Translations under genes and position numbers: made by a program
Notes under the pieces: generated by a model
The model's database searches: none
What the model was told of the DNA's origin: nothing
Seen by the model: only the letters and a program-made list of their open reading frames with translations
From: an uncultured Eubacteriales bacterium
GTDB lineage: Bacteria; Bacillota; Clostridia; Oscillospirales; CAG-272
DNA length: 64,000 nucleotides
Assembly (NCBI GenBank): GCA_958352145.1
Contig: CATWNM010000001.1
Location: forward strand, 1-64,000
Direction: 5' to 3'
In this document: piece by piece, positions 52,573-61,797 of the stretch
Layout: each line of letters begins with the position of its first letter
Numbering within the stretch: position 1 is the stretch's first letter

Positions 52573-53511
52573 TCAATAAACGATGGTTTTGACAATATAG
52601 GGATACTCCGCATAAATGTCAGCCAGCGTCGTACGGGTCTCCGAACCCGGATCATAAATTTTGAAATTTTTTGTGTCAAGTTCTCCGCCCGTATATCCAT
52701 ATACAACGACAAAATGCGTAGCACCGTTTTCCTTTTTCACATGGACAATGACCGGCTTGCCCGCAGCTAGGCAGGAATACAAAAACGACGTATCGGTAGC
52801 TTCGCCGCGTCCATACCCGCTTGGCCAGTAGATCGCGCCACCTGACGTAAACTTTTCGCTTTCCAAAATATTGGCCGGCGTAACCGTGGTCCCGAGGCGA
52901 TAACTCTCGGTCATCGCAAGTGCAGTCACCGCGCAGCCGTGCGTACGTATGCTTTCTCCGCTGCCTGGAAGCGTCAGACGGGCCCAGCGGCTATCATACT
53001 GTTTATACGAGGGCAGGTTCAGCGCAATGGACGCCGCTGACGCGCCGTTTGAAATCGAAAGATATTCGCTTGCGACATATCCTACCGAATTCCCGTTATA
53101 AAGCACCTTAGTGAAGTTTCCGTATGTACCGAGGCAAAGCACCGTCTCGCCGTTTTTCAGCTTGTCTTTAATCGAATAATTGAGACCCGCGCCGCTGCGC
53201 ACATTCAGATTAGAGCCGCGTGTCCGTACAGACGCGCTTTTGAGTCCCAGCGAACTGATGTAGCTGGCGGAAGCATAGCCGTATAAACCGTCGCCGTATT
53301 GGATATACCACCAGTTTCCGGTTTTATCGTGCAGCGTGACGACCTGTCCGTCGTACAGAGAAGCTTTTACGCTTGCGCTCATATCCGGCTTTGTCCGAAC
53401 ATTCAGCGTAGTTTTGACATGTACTTGTCCGCCGTCCAGCGCAGATGTACCTAGCGCAAGCGCAGCGGATATTGCGGCAAATGAAAAAGCAATCGCGACT
53501 TTTTTATTCAT
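52573..53511 (-). CDS. Secreted protein with two SH3b domains and a C39-like peptidase domain
   Basis: 312 residues. Signal peptide MNKKVAIAFSFAAISAALAL with cleavage near GTSALD. Two bacterial SH3 repeats follow: VHVKTTLNVRTKPDMSASVK and RTRGSNLNVRSGAGLNYSIK (about residues 28-155). The C-terminal domain resembles the C39-like family: THGCAVTALAMTESYRLG with the catalytic Cys, and GATHFVVVYGYTGGE with the His. It probably binds cell wall and cuts peptides outside the cell. Not part of the aro operon. Confidence 0.82.
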   Translation of the reverse strand: MNKKVAIAFSFAAISAALALGTSALDGGQVHVKTTLNVRTKPDMSASVKASLYDGQVVTLHDKTGNWWYIQYGDGLYGYASASYISSLGLKSASVRTRGSNLNVRSGAGLNYSIKDKLKNGETVLCLGTYGNFTKVLYNGNSVGYVASEYLSISNGASAASIALNLPSYKQYDSRWARLTLPGSGESIRTHGCAVTALAMTESYRLGTTVTPANILESEKFTSGGAIYWPSGYGRGEATDTSFLYSCLAAGKPVIVHVKKENGATHFVVVYGYTGGELDTKNFKIYDPGSETRTTLADIYAEYPYIVKTIVY

Positions 53512-53613
53512 ACTCTTTTTTTCTCCTTTTTGAATAAACTTCAGCCAACTGGGGTTATTAACATTTTATCACATGCTGCCTAAAAAAGATAGTGAAAATA
53601 ATTGGCAGCAAAG

Positions 53614-53642
53614 TTGACAAAAAGCGGAAAAAATGATACGAT
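53614..53642 (+). promoter_or_regulatory. Promoter of the dus gene
   Basis: TTGACA (53614-53619), 17-bp spacer, TACGAT (53637-53642). Confidence 0.6.
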
Positions 53643-53711
53643 TATATAAAAATTTTTTCAGGTTTGTGCGGCGGATATTTTTGATCTTTGCCGCGCGCAG
53701 AACAAGAAACA

Positions 53712-54683
53712 ATGAAAATTAAAAATATTGATATCCCGCATGGGCTCTGTTTAGCGCCGCTGGCCGGTGTCAGCGACCGCGCATTTCGAAAAATAAGCCG
53801 AATGCACGGCGCCGAATATCTCTGCACCGAAATGATCAGCGCCGCCGCAATCTGCTACGGCGACAAAAAAACGCCGGCGCTCGCGCAATTTGACCCGGAC
53901 GAGATGCCCATCGCCATCCAGCTTTTCGGATCAAAACCGGAATTTATGGCGGAAGCGGCTGAGCGAATCTCCTCCGGTACACTGGCCGGTTATGTCCGTA
54001 TTCCCTCCGCAATCGACATCAATATGGGCTGTCCTGTCCGAAAAATCGTTTCCAACGGAGAAGGATGCGCGCTGATGCGCGACATCCCGCTCGCCGAAAA
54101 AATCGTTGCCGCCGTCCGCGCGGCCACGCGTCTGCCAGTCACCGTCAAAATCCGCGCCGGCTTTGACGAAACACACAAAAACGCGCCCGAGATGGCCAAA
54201 GCGCTGGAGGCAGCCGGCGCGGATATGATCTGCGTCCACGGACGCACGCGCGAACAAATGTACAGCGGCCGGGCCGATCTGAATATCATTGCCGGGGTCA
54301 AACAAGCAGTAAACATTCCAGTTGTCGGAAACGGTGATATTTTTTCGGCCGAAGACGCGTTCCGCATGCTGCGTCACACCGGCTGCGACGGCGTGATGGT
54401 TGCCCGGGGCGCAATGGGAAACCCATGGATTTTTGACGAAATTTTGGCTTCCTTTGACGGCAAAAGTTATACGCCGCCCGAACCGAGTGAACGGATTGAA
54501 ACGGCGATTTTGCATTTGGAACTGATGTTGGCTACAAAGCCGGCACGCACGGCGATCGCTGAAGCGCGGCGTCAAACAGCGCAGTATATCCGCGACATGG
54601 AGGGCGCGGCCGCAGTGCGCGGCCGGCTCCATACAGCGACCAGCGCCGAGGAAATGAAGCAAATCCTGCGCAGTCTGATCTGA
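53712..54683 (+). CDS. dusB: tRNA-dihydrouridine synthase
   Basis: 323 residues from ATG 53712 (MKIKNIDIPHGLCLAPLAGV). FMN-binding barrel with SDRAFRKISRMHGAEYLCTE, INMGCPVRKIVSNGEGCALM (catalytic Cys), PVTVKIRAGFD, ICVHGRTREQMYSGRADLN, VVGNGDIFS and GCDGVMVARGAMGNPWIF. The order fits the DusB group. It reduces uridines in tRNA D-loops. A TTG start 8 codons upstream is possible but less likely. Confidence 0.9.
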   Translation: MKIKNIDIPHGLCLAPLAGVSDRAFRKISRMHGAEYLCTEMISAAAICYGDKKTPALAQFDPDEMPIAIQLFGSKPEFMAEAAERISSGTLAGYVRIPSAIDINMGCPVRKIVSNGEGCALMRDIPLAEKIVAAVRAATRLPVTVKIRAGFDETHKNAPEMAKALEAAGADMICVHGRTREQMYSGRADLNIIAGVKQAVNIPVVGNGDIFSAEDAFRMLRHTGCDGVMVARGAMGNPWIFDEILASFDGKSYTPPEPSERIETAILHLELMLATKPARTAIAEARRQTAQYIRDMEGAAAVRGRLHTATSAEEMKQILRSLI

Positions 54684-54747
54684 TCGTACCAAAGCAAAGA
54701 TATGCATTCAATTTGCTTGATTTTTTTAATTACAGATACGCAAAGAG

Positions 54748-54781
54748 CCCGTGCGGAGATGAAAAGCCGTTTCCGCACGGG
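54748..54781 (+). terminator. Hairpin after dus
   Basis: CCCGTGCGGA (54748-54757) pairs with TCCGCACGGG (54772-54781). T-rich sequence lies before rather than after it, so direction and strength are uncertain. Confidence 0.45.
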
Positions 54782-54874
54782 AATTTGCATCACAATATTT
54801 GAAACGCGGCGCGAAAGACGAAGCCGGCACAATACCAAGCGCGATAAGGAAACATTGTCCAATCGCCTGCACAC

Positions 54875-54925
54875 TTGACAAAACGATTTAAGGCTCCTAT
54901 AATATACATATACCCCTTATTGTAT
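54875..54925 (+). promoter_or_regulatory. Promoter and CsoR-type site of the csoR gene
   Basis: TTGACA (54875-54880), 17-bp spacer, TATAAT (54898-54903). Just downstream ATACCCCTTATTGTAT (54910-54925) shares TACCCCTTA with the site before the ATPase gene. Confidence 0.65.
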
Positions 54926-54938
54926 TGGAGGCGAAAAA

Positions 54939-55214
54939 ATGAGGCAGTGTATGGATTCGGACAATCTGCACCGCAGGCTGAAAAAAATTATCGGTCAAGT
55001 GCAGGCGATCGACCGCATGATCGACGAAGATGTGCCCTGTGAAGATGTTTTGGCACAGATCAACGCCGCAAAATCAGCTTTGCACAGCTGTGGAAAAGTC
55101 GTGCTGGAAGGGCATATCCGACATTGCGTCCGGGATGGGATTGAACATGGCGATCCGGATAAAACGATTGAAAGTTTTACAAAAGCTGTGGAACGTTTTT
55201 CAAATATGACATGA
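54939..55214 (+). CDS. csoR: CsoR-family metal-sensing repressor
   Basis: 91 residues, all helical. The metal triad is present: Cys34 (EDVPCEDVLAQI), His59 and Cys63 (LEGHIRHCV), the C-H-C pattern of copper-sensing CsoR. The N-terminal DNA-binding part reads DNLHRRLKKIIGQVQAIDRM. Copper(I) binding would release it from DNA. The next gene is a P1B-type ATPase with the same operator-like motif, so the pair forms an efflux circuit. TTGGAGGCGA lies before ATG. Confidence 0.9.
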   Translation: MRQCMDSDNLHRRLKKIIGQVQAIDRMIDEDVPCEDVLAQINAAKSALHSCGKVVLEGHIRHCVRDGIEHGDPDKTIESFTKAVERFSNMT

Positions 55215-55240
55215 TTGCATTATTGTGTAAAGTGAAGCGA

Positions 55241-55280
55241 AGTTCACGTATGGTATTTTTACTATGCGTGAGCTTTTTTT
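55241..55280 (+). terminator. Terminator after csoR
   Basis: AGTTCACGTATGG and its complement up to 55273 form a stem of about 15 bp with G-U pairs, followed by TTTTTTT. Confidence 0.7.
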
Positions 55281-55303
55281 AGTATAAATTTCCACGTCTC
55301 CGC

Positions 55304-55360
55304 TTGACAACCCATACCCCCATGTGTATAATGGATAATACCGATACCCCTTACGGTATA
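55304..55360 (+). promoter_or_regulatory. Promoter and CsoR-type site of the P-type ATPase gene
   Basis: TTGACA (55304-55309), 17-bp spacer CCCATACCCCCATGTG-containing, TATAAT (55327-55332). A C-run like CsoR sites lies in the spacer and a second one, GATACCCCTTACGGTATA (55343-55360), follows the -10 box. Confidence 0.65.
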
Positions 55361-55379
55361 TTAAGAAAGGAACACGTTT

Positions 55380-57272
55380 ATGAAAAAGTTCATGGAAAAA
55401 ATAGAACATATACTGGCGCTTGGCGGCACAAAGAAAGACATCACGCTGCTTGCCATTTCCGGCATTGCTCTAATCATCAGCTTATTTGATTTATTGCCTC
55501 TGCCGTTTAATGCGGCATGGATCGCTGTTCTTCTCTGCGGTATTCCGATTATTTTAGAGGCCATCATTGGTCTTGTAACCGCTTTTGATATTAAAGCCGA
55601 TGTGCTGGTTTCTCTGGCGCTGATCGCTTCGGTTTGCATCGGAGAGGATTTTGCCGCCGGAGAAGTGGCATTTATCATGCAGCTTGGCGCATTGCTTGAA
55701 GATCTCACGGTTGCCAAAGCGCGCGCAGGAATCGAAAAACTGGTGCATTTGACGCCGCAGACAGCAAGAGTGATTATCGAAGGAAGAGAAAAAATCATAC
55801 CCGCCGAACTAGTCAAAGTAAACGATCTTCTGCGTGTTCTTCCCGGAGAGACCGTTCCGGTAGACGGCATAATTACATCAGGACAAACTTCGATCAATCA
55901 GGCCGTTATGACCGGCGAATCTTTACCGGTGGATAAGACGGCAGGCGACGAGGTTTCTTCCGGTACAGTCAATCAGTTCGGCGCTTTTGAAATGAAAGCG
56001 ACCAAGGTAGGCAAAGACAGTTCCATTCAGCGAATGATCCGCCTTGTCCAATCAGCGGACGCGGGCAAGGCGAAAATTGTCAGCCTCGCCGACCGGTGGG
56101 CAACTTGGATTGTTTTGATTGCTCTGAGCGCCGCCGCGCTTACATGGCTTATTTCCGGTGAGATCATCCGCGCCGTTACGATTCTCGTCGTTTTTTGCCC
56201 CTGTGCGCTGGTATTGGCAACACCGACAGCGATTATGGCGGCAATTGGAAACGCGACAAAACACGGCTTTCTTGTCCGTGAGGGCGATGCCTTAGAGCGT
56301 CTGGCAAAGGTAACGAAAATTACTTTTGATAAAACGGGCACGCTGACTTACGGCACACCGCAGGTCATTAAAACGGAGAGCATACTACCGGAAATCTCCG
56401 AAAAGACGTTATACGCGCTTTGCGCTTCTGCGGAACAATTATCCGAACATCCGCTCGGCAAAGCGATCACGCGATGCTATACACAGGCAAACGGAAAGGA
56501 TATTGTATCCGCAGCGGAATTCAAAATGATTCCGGGGCGGGGTATTTCATCTATTGTAGATGGGAAGACGGTACTTGCAGGAAATCGTGAAATGCTTGCC
56601 GAACAGAATATTGAAATACCCAAAGCAGTATTGCCGCAGGCAGAAAAATATCTTATGCAGGGCTGTACAGTGATTTATATCGCAATCAATCAAACGCTTG
56701 CCGGATATATTGTTCTCTCAGATACGGTGCGCAAGGAAAGCGCCGCAATGATTGACAGCCTGACGAACCTAAATGTACAGCCTGTTTTACTTACCGGAGA
56801 CCATGAAAATGCAGCTACCGAAATTGCAAAGCAAATCCATATCAAAGAAGTACACGCAAACTGTCTGCCGGAGGATAAGCTGAAATGGATCGCTTCTTAT
56901 CAGGAAAAGAAAGAGGCGGTCTGCATGATCGGAGACGGCATAAACGATGCTCCGGCGCTGAAGGCGGCAAATGTAGGCATTGCTATGGGCGGCACGGGCA
57001 GCGACATTGCGGTGGACGCAGCCGATATTGCGCTGGTAGATGATGAGGTAAAGGAACTGCCGCACCTGATTGCCCTCTCCAAGCGGATGATGACAACGAT
57101 TAAGCTGAATCTGACCTTTTCAATGGCGCTCAATTTTCTGGCAATTGCCCTTGCGATTCCAGGCATTTTAAATCCTGTTATCGGCGCGTTGGTACATAAT
57201 GCCGGTTCAGTCGCCGTTATTCTCAATTCTGCACTGCTCTTGAAGTGGAAAAAGAAAACATCCGTGGGTTAG
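55380..57272 (+). CDS. P1B-type heavy-metal-exporting ATPase
   Basis: 630 residues, without N-terminal metal-binding domain. Motifs: TGESLPVDKTAGDEVSSGT (actuator), VVFCPCALVLATPTAI (CPC in the transport path), FDKTGTLTYG (phosphorylated Asp), SEHPLGKAI (P1B His-Pro), MIGDGINDAPALKAANVGIA. The last helices read NPVIGALVHNAGSVAVILNS, which is not the typical CopA pattern (YN and MxxSS) and somewhat resembles zinc/cobalt types. With CsoR next to it copper is the first guess, but the metal is open. Confidence 0.85.
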   Translation: MKKFMEKIEHILALGGTKKDITLLAISGIALIISLFDLLPLPFNAAWIAVLLCGIPIILEAIIGLVTAFDIKADVLVSLALIASVCIGEDFAAGEVAFIMQLGALLEDLTVAKARAGIEKLVHLTPQTARVIIEGREKIIPAELVKVNDLLRVLPGETVPVDGIITSGQTSINQAVMTGESLPVDKTAGDEVSSGTVNQFGAFEMKATKVGKDSSIQRMIRLVQSADAGKAKIVSLADRWATWIVLIALSAAALTWLISGEIIRAVTILVVFCPCALVLATPTAIMAAIGNATKHGFLVREGDALERLAKVTKITFDKTGTLTYGTPQVIKTESILPEISEKTLYALCASAEQLSEHPLGKAITRCYTQANGKDIVSAAEFKMIPGRGISSIVDGKTVLAGNREMLAEQNIEIPKAVLPQAEKYLMQGCTVIYIAINQTLAGYIVLSDTVRKESAAMIDSLTNLNVQPVLLTGDHENAATEIAKQIHIKEVHANCLPEDKLKWIASYQEKKEAVCMIGDGINDAPALKAANVGIAMGGTGSDIAVDAADIALVDDEVKELPHLIALSKRMMTTIKLNLTFSMALNFLAIALAIPGILNPVIGALVHNAGSVAVILNSALLLKWKKKTSVG

Positions 57273-57373
57273 GAGAGGCAAAAGGAAGGAGATTGAAATT
57301 CACACCCCTGAAAAAAGAAGCAGAAAAACACGTTGCGAATAAAAACGTCTAAATCGCGTCATTTTGTTTTGAT

Positions 57374-59533
57374 TTACCGCGGGGACAGCGGGATGAAAAC
57401 GAACTCGCTGCAGACTGCAGACGCCGTATCCGCCAAATAAACTTCCTCGCTGTAAACGGCCTCGTCAGTCTCCGGCAAGTCATTATCCCAAAATACAACC
57501 AGCAATTGCGTTGTATCAATCGCGATGAAATCGGAAGACAAGCCGTAGCCGGACCGCGTGGCGGCGCCGTATTCGACATAGAGGCGTTCTGCCTGCGCGG
57601 CGCTGAGCACTGTGGAAGAATAATACCTGCAATACCGTTCTACTTCATTTACATCACCATCGTCCCGCCCTACTTCGCGAGCCGCCGGAACCAAAACGGA
57701 CGTATCCAGAAGCAAGCCGCCGCAAATCCTGCTTTCCGTACTTGCTTCTGCTGCGCCGTCTTCCCCAAAAGAGGCCTGCGTATGCAGCCATGCCAGCGTA
57801 CGCTCCATATCTGCATACAGCGGAAAAGCAGTCATCTGAAGCTGCCGAAACGCAGCGGACAGCCCCGCGGAAGATACCGGCAAAGTATTTGTTGCATCCG
57901 CAACCGGTATATACGGAGAATACAGTTCCGCCTGCCCCACCGACAGACTGCGCAAACGACTATAATCCAGCGTTCCAAGTTCCGTACGATACAACGCCAT
58001 AAATTCATATATGGGCGCATCAAAATCAATATAATTTCCGTCGAGCCGTACGGAAAAATGCGCACGGAGCGTTTGTTTCCCATACTGCTCAAGCAGCGGA
58101 TCCATTTCATAAAGCATCTCGTCCATACGTTGGTCATTTGCATACTGTTCCAAAAAACTCAGCGCACCGGGAACCGCTTTGGAAATAAAATACGTCCGCG
58201 CAATCGGAATGCCAAGTTTGGTATGCATGACGACGGAAAGTTGAAAAGCCGCGTCTCCGTAATCATAGGGATTGACCAGATCCTCTGCGTCAAACTCAAC
58301 CGTATTTTCAAGGAGCGCGGACAGCGTATCGAGCATCTTTGGATCATCAAAGCGGCGGTCGTCAAACGGCGCGCTGTTCACAGCGATCTCCGCATAAGAT
58401 AAAGCGTCCGCATCCGGAACGAACTCGTCCATTTTAAATACGTCTGCGCCAAATACAATAAAATACAGCGCAAAAACGAGGACAAACACAGCCAAACCGC
58501 GAAATCCGCGAAACATGGCCTTGGGCGTTTTATATAAAATCGTATTTAAAAGCATAAAGCCGAGCAGCGCGCCCGAACCAAAGCCAAAAATCGTCCAGAA
58601 CAAGCCGGTGGAATCGGTAATGGCGTAGAAAAACAGGCCTGCATAAACGGTAATGACAAACAGGATCATATATTTGACAATGGTTCCCAGCCGTTTGAAT
58701 ACGATCGTCTTTTCTGCATTCTCCATAGCGCGCCGCCGGTATATCACCGCTGCACCCAGCAAAAGCGCGGCAATCGCCAGAAACGCGCAGACCAAAGAGA
58801 GCGCGGAAATGCCGTCATAATAATGCGACGCCGCATAAGCCGCCGGGGACAGCCACGGCAAAATGCGCTCCGACATATAATACTGAAGATCATAATAAAC
58901 CGCGTACATATCGCGGAGCATGGCTATTCCGCAAAAAGCGGCAAGCGGATAAAACTGGACGATCAGACTCATCAACACCTGTACCACGCTGCTGCCTGAA
59001 AAACTGCCGGCAAAAACCGTTACCGCATAAGACGCGAGAAAATACACGACATTTTTAAAGAGCAGCAGCAAAAACAACCGCATAACTGCCGCGGTAAAGA
59101 GTGAATACACGGAAAAAAGCACAAGTAAAACAAGCAGATTCACAAGCGCGCCGAGCGCAGCTGAAAGCAATGCGGAAATCAGACTGGAAAAATACAGCGT
59201 CTCACGCCGCTGCGGAAGCGCATGCCAAAACTGCGCGCTGCGCCGCCGCATCATATAATGCATGGTAACGACGCCAAAATAGATGCCCAGGATAAACATG
59301 AACACCAAATTAACGGATAAGATCCGGCGCACGGCAAATTCCGCATGGTCCAAAACCTGCGCCCGGGTATACAAAACGTCGGAAAACTCCCTGCGCGCCA
59401 TCATCAGCGGAACGGAAGTCGTAAAAAAATGAATCAAAAATGCAACCAGGACATGCGGCATACGGCGGCGGGTCATATTTCCGATCAACCTGTCGTCAAG
59501 CAGCCGTTCAGAAGACAATTTTCGAGTAGTCAT
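57374..59533 (-). CDS. ABC transporter permease of the GntR-controlled type (DUF6449-like)
   Basis: 719 residues. The first 390 carry about eight membrane helices starting RMPHVLVAFLIHFFTTSVPL; the rest (from about FKMDEFVPDADALSYAEIAV) is a large soluble, probably extracytoplasmic, domain. This layout is found in Clostridia behind a YtrA-type regulator and an ABC ATPase. The transported compound is unknown; related systems respond to cell envelope stress. It overlaps the ATPase gene by 26 nt. Confidence 0.72.
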   Translation of the reverse strand: MTTRKLSSERLLDDRLIGNMTRRRMPHVLVAFLIHFFTTSVPLMMARREFSDVLYTRAQVLDHAEFAVRRILSVNLVFMFILGIYFGVVTMHYMMRRRSAQFWHALPQRRETLYFSSLISALLSAALGALVNLLVLLVLFSVYSLFTAAVMRLFLLLLFKNVVYFLASYAVTVFAGSFSGSSVVQVLMSLIVQFYPLAAFCGIAMLRDMYAVYYDLQYYMSERILPWLSPAAYAASHYYDGISALSLVCAFLAIAALLLGAAVIYRRRAMENAEKTIVFKRLGTIVKYMILFVITVYAGLFFYAITDSTGLFWTIFGFGSGALLGFMLLNTILYKTPKAMFRGFRGLAVFVLVFALYFIVFGADVFKMDEFVPDADALSYAEIAVNSAPFDDRRFDDPKMLDTLSALLENTVEFDAEDLVNPYDYGDAAFQLSVVMHTKLGIPIARTYFISKAVPGALSFLEQYANDQRMDEMLYEMDPLLEQYGKQTLRAHFSVRLDGNYIDFDAPIYEFMALYRTELGTLDYSRLRSLSVGQAELYSPYIPVADATNTLPVSSAGLSAAFRQLQMTAFPLYADMERTLAWLHTQASFGEDGAAEASTESRICGGLLLDTSVLVPAAREVGRDDGDVNEVERYCRYYSSTVLSAAQAERLYVEYGAATRSGYGLSSDFIAIDTTQLLVVFWDNDLPETDEAVYSEEVYLADTASAVCSEFVFIPLSPR

Positions 59534-60407
59534 AACCCCTCTCCTCCATTTCGCTGATGAAAATTTCCTCCAGCGTCAGCGGAATGATCTCAAAGAAATC
59601 CGGCTCAAGCGCCTGTACTTTTGTCCGCACCTCATCCACACTGCCGCGCATGACCACAGCCACCATACTGCCCCGCTGCTTGATAGACACCGTCCCAAGG
59701 CGCGCAATATCCTCGATCTGTATTTTCCTTGAAAAAACAGCCTGCACCGTATGAATATTCTCTTTCAGGCTGTCGATTTCGTTCTCAAACAATATGCCGC
59801 CTTTGTGCAGAAGGCCGATATGATCACAGATATCCTCCAGTTCGCGCAGATTATGCGAAGCGATCACTGCCGTCATGCCCCGGCTCTCCACCGCATCGGC
59901 AAAAAGGCGCTTGACCATCTGACGCATAACCGGATCCAAACCGTCAAACGTTTCATCGCACAGCAAATACTGCGGCATAGCAGAAAGTCCCAGCAAAATC
60001 GCCGCTTGCTTCTGCATTCCTTTGGAAAAAGTGGCGACCTTGCGAAAGCGGTCCAGACAAAACAGATCAAGCAGCCGCAAATATTCTTCGCGGGAAAAAT
60101 CCGTATACACCGACGCATACAGATTGGCCATGTCGTCGATCGTAGAACTCGAAAGAAAATACTGGTCGTCTGAAAGGTATACCAGCTTATTTTTCAGCCG
60201 CACATTTTCATACACGTTTTCCCCGTCATACAGCACTTCTCCGCTGTCCGCGCGAAAAATACCGCTCATAACACGCAGCAGCGTAGATTTCCCGGAGCCG
60301 TTGGAACCGATCAACCCAAAAATCGACCCGGGCTTGATCGAAGCCGTGACCGAATCGAGCGACTTGATATTGTCATACCGTTTCGTAACCTTGCTGATCT
60401 GGATCAT
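59508..60407 (-). CDS. ABC transporter ATP-binding protein (YtrB-like)
   Basis: 299 residues. Walker A is GLIGSNGSGKSTLLR, the signature region is ATFSKGMQKQAAILLGLS, Walker B is YLLCDETFDGLDP and the switch His is in AVIASHNLRELEDICDHI. A C-terminal tail of about 90 residues follows. It pairs with the 719-residue permease and is coupled to the GntR gene by a 4-nt overlap. Confidence 0.85.
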   Translation of the reverse strand: MIQISKVTKRYDNIKSLDSVTASIKPGSIFGLIGSNGSGKSTLLRVMSGIFRADSGEVLYDGENVYENVRLKNKLVYLSDDQYFLSSSTIDDMANLYASVYTDFSREEYLRLLDLFCLDRFRKVATFSKGMQKQAAILLGLSAMPQYLLCDETFDGLDPVMRQMVKRLFADAVESRGMTAVIASHNLRELEDICDHIGLLHKGGILFENEIDSLKENIHTVQAVFSRKIQIEDIARLGTVSIKQRGSMVAVVMRGSVDEVRTKVQALEPDFFEIIPLTLEEIFISEMEERGYDYSKIVF

Positions 60408-60796
60408 ATCCTGTCCCCTCCTCCATAAGCTGCAAGCGCCCGCTCGACCGTGCGCTCAACGCACGCGCGCTCAATCCCATATTCCGAAGCGGCCTCAATG
60501 CTCTCCGCAATACGTTCCAGCAGTTTCGCACGATATTTCCCGGTCAGCGCAGAAATATCCGAAGCGACAAAATTTCCCCGGCCTGCCAGAGAATAAATGA
60601 CGCCCTGCCGCTCCAGTTCACCGTATGCTTTCTGAATCGTATTGGGATTGATCGCAAGTTCGGCCGCAAGCGCGCGAACAGACGGCAAATGTTCATCCGG
60701 TGACAGAAGACCGCGGATGACAAGATCACGCACGCATTCGATGATCTGCTCAAAAATCGGCGTACGGCTGCGAAGATCTACATAAATTAAACTCAC
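60404..60796 (-). CDS. GntR-family regulator, YtrA subfamily
   Basis: 130 residues from GTG 60796, with GGGGAGGAG upstream; the longer frame crosses the promoter. The winged helix is IFEQIIECVRDLVIRGLLSP, then DEHLPSVRALAAELAINPNT and IQKAYGELERQGVIYSLAG. The short C-terminal part is typical of YtrA. It would repress its own operon, which includes the ABC genes. Confidence 0.85.
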   Translation of the reverse strand: MSLIYVDLRSRTPIFEQIIECVRDLVIRGLLSPDEHLPSVRALAAELAINPNTIQKAYGELERQGVIYSLAGRGNFVASDISALTGKYRAKLLERIAESIEAASEYGIERACVERTVERALAAYGGGDRI

Positions 60797-60812
60797 ATGG
60801 ACTCCTCCCCAA

Positions 60813-60867
60813 ACCGTATTATTCGTATTAGTACAGACATGGTAACATACCTTTTTCCATCTGTCAA
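60813..60867 (-). promoter_or_regulatory. Promoter and operator region of the GntR operon
   Basis: Reverse strand TTGACA (60867-60862), 17-bp spacer, TACCAT (60844-60839). Downstream, TGTACTAATACGAATAATAC (60834-60815) has the AT-rich repeat character of YtrA sites. Confidence 0.6.
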
Positions 60868-60897
60868 CTACTTTTGAAAAATTTGCGCTCCGGGCGC

Positions 60898-60926
60898 TTG
60901 ACAAAGATTGACGAAGCCTGTATGAT
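60898..60926 (+). promoter_or_regulatory. Promoter of the amidase gene
   Basis: TTGACA (60898-60903), 17-bp spacer, TATGAT (60921-60926), 18 nt before ATG. Confidence 0.65.
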
Positions 60927-60943
60927 ATTGTAGAGGTGATTGG

Positions 60944-61669
60944 ATGAAAAGTATTTTCCGGCGTCTTTTGCCGCTCAGTATACTTCTTCTAGCCGCGCTG
61001 TTTTCCTGCGACGGCGGGAGTCAGCCTTCTCAAATCTATGACGCCGCCATGTCGGACGGTATCCTGTGCGTGATTTTGGATAGCGGACACGGCCTGTCGG
61101 ACACAGGCGCGCTGAACGAGGAAAACCTCGGCACTTTGACCGAGGCGGATATTAATTTTGCAATTACATGTAAATTGGCCGAACTGCTCACGGGCCGCGG
61201 ATACACCGTGGTGATGACGCACGACGGAAAGACGCAGCCCGAAACCGAATATGACGACGGAAAAGCGACCTACGGCCCGAGCGAACGGGCAGACTTTTCC
61301 AATGCGAATCCAGCGGACTTGTTTATTTCGATCCACAGTGACTCTTTCCCATCCGACCCGTCCGTTTACGGCACGCGCGTTTATTATCCGGTAGACACGC
61401 CCAATTCCAGCAGCCTTGACAAATATTTTGCGCAAACTTTCAAAAAAACGTTTGAGGCTGCGTTTCCAAACGATAAGCAAGTAATCATGCACGACATGCA
61501 CGGCCAAGACTGCTATACGGTGCTTTACAAAACCACGGCGCCCTCCGTGTTAATCGAAACCGGGTTCATCTCCAATAAAGAAGACGCGGCCCGAATATCC
61601 GACGGCCAATGGCAAGCGGAGTTCGCGGCGGTAATTGCAGACGCAATAGACGCGTATTTCGCAAAATAA
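60944..61669 (+). CDS. Lipoprotein N-acetylmuramoyl-L-alanine amidase (Amidase_3)
   Basis: 241 residues. The signal peptide ends in a lipobox-like LFSC (MKSIFRRLLPLSILLLAALF then SC), so it is probably lipid-anchored outside the membrane. The Amidase_3 zinc residues are His in LDSGHGLSDTG, Glu in LTEADINFAI and His in LFISIHSDSFP; the catalytic Glu is in VLIETGFISNKEDAARI. It cuts the bond between MurNAc and the stem peptide. AGAGGTGATTGG lies before ATG. Confidence 0.88.
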   Translation: MKSIFRRLLPLSILLLAALFSCDGGSQPSQIYDAAMSDGILCVILDSGHGLSDTGALNEENLGTLTEADINFAITCKLAELLTGRGYTVVMTHDGKTQPETEYDDGKATYGPSERADFSNANPADLFISIHSDSFPSDPSVYGTRVYYPVDTPNSSSLDKYFAQTFKKTFEAAFPNDKQVIMHDMHGQDCYTVLYKTTAPSVLIETGFISNKEDAARISDGQWQAEFAAVIADAIDAYFAK

Positions 61670-61797
61670 AACACAGCCGCATTCAGCACCGCCGGCACCT
61701 CCGGTGTGCGATCCGGTATTGTCCGTCTTTGCGCAAAGCCAAGAAATTCCCGCTTTTCTTGGGAAACGTCTCCGGCGTTGCCTTCATTCAAAAAGAC

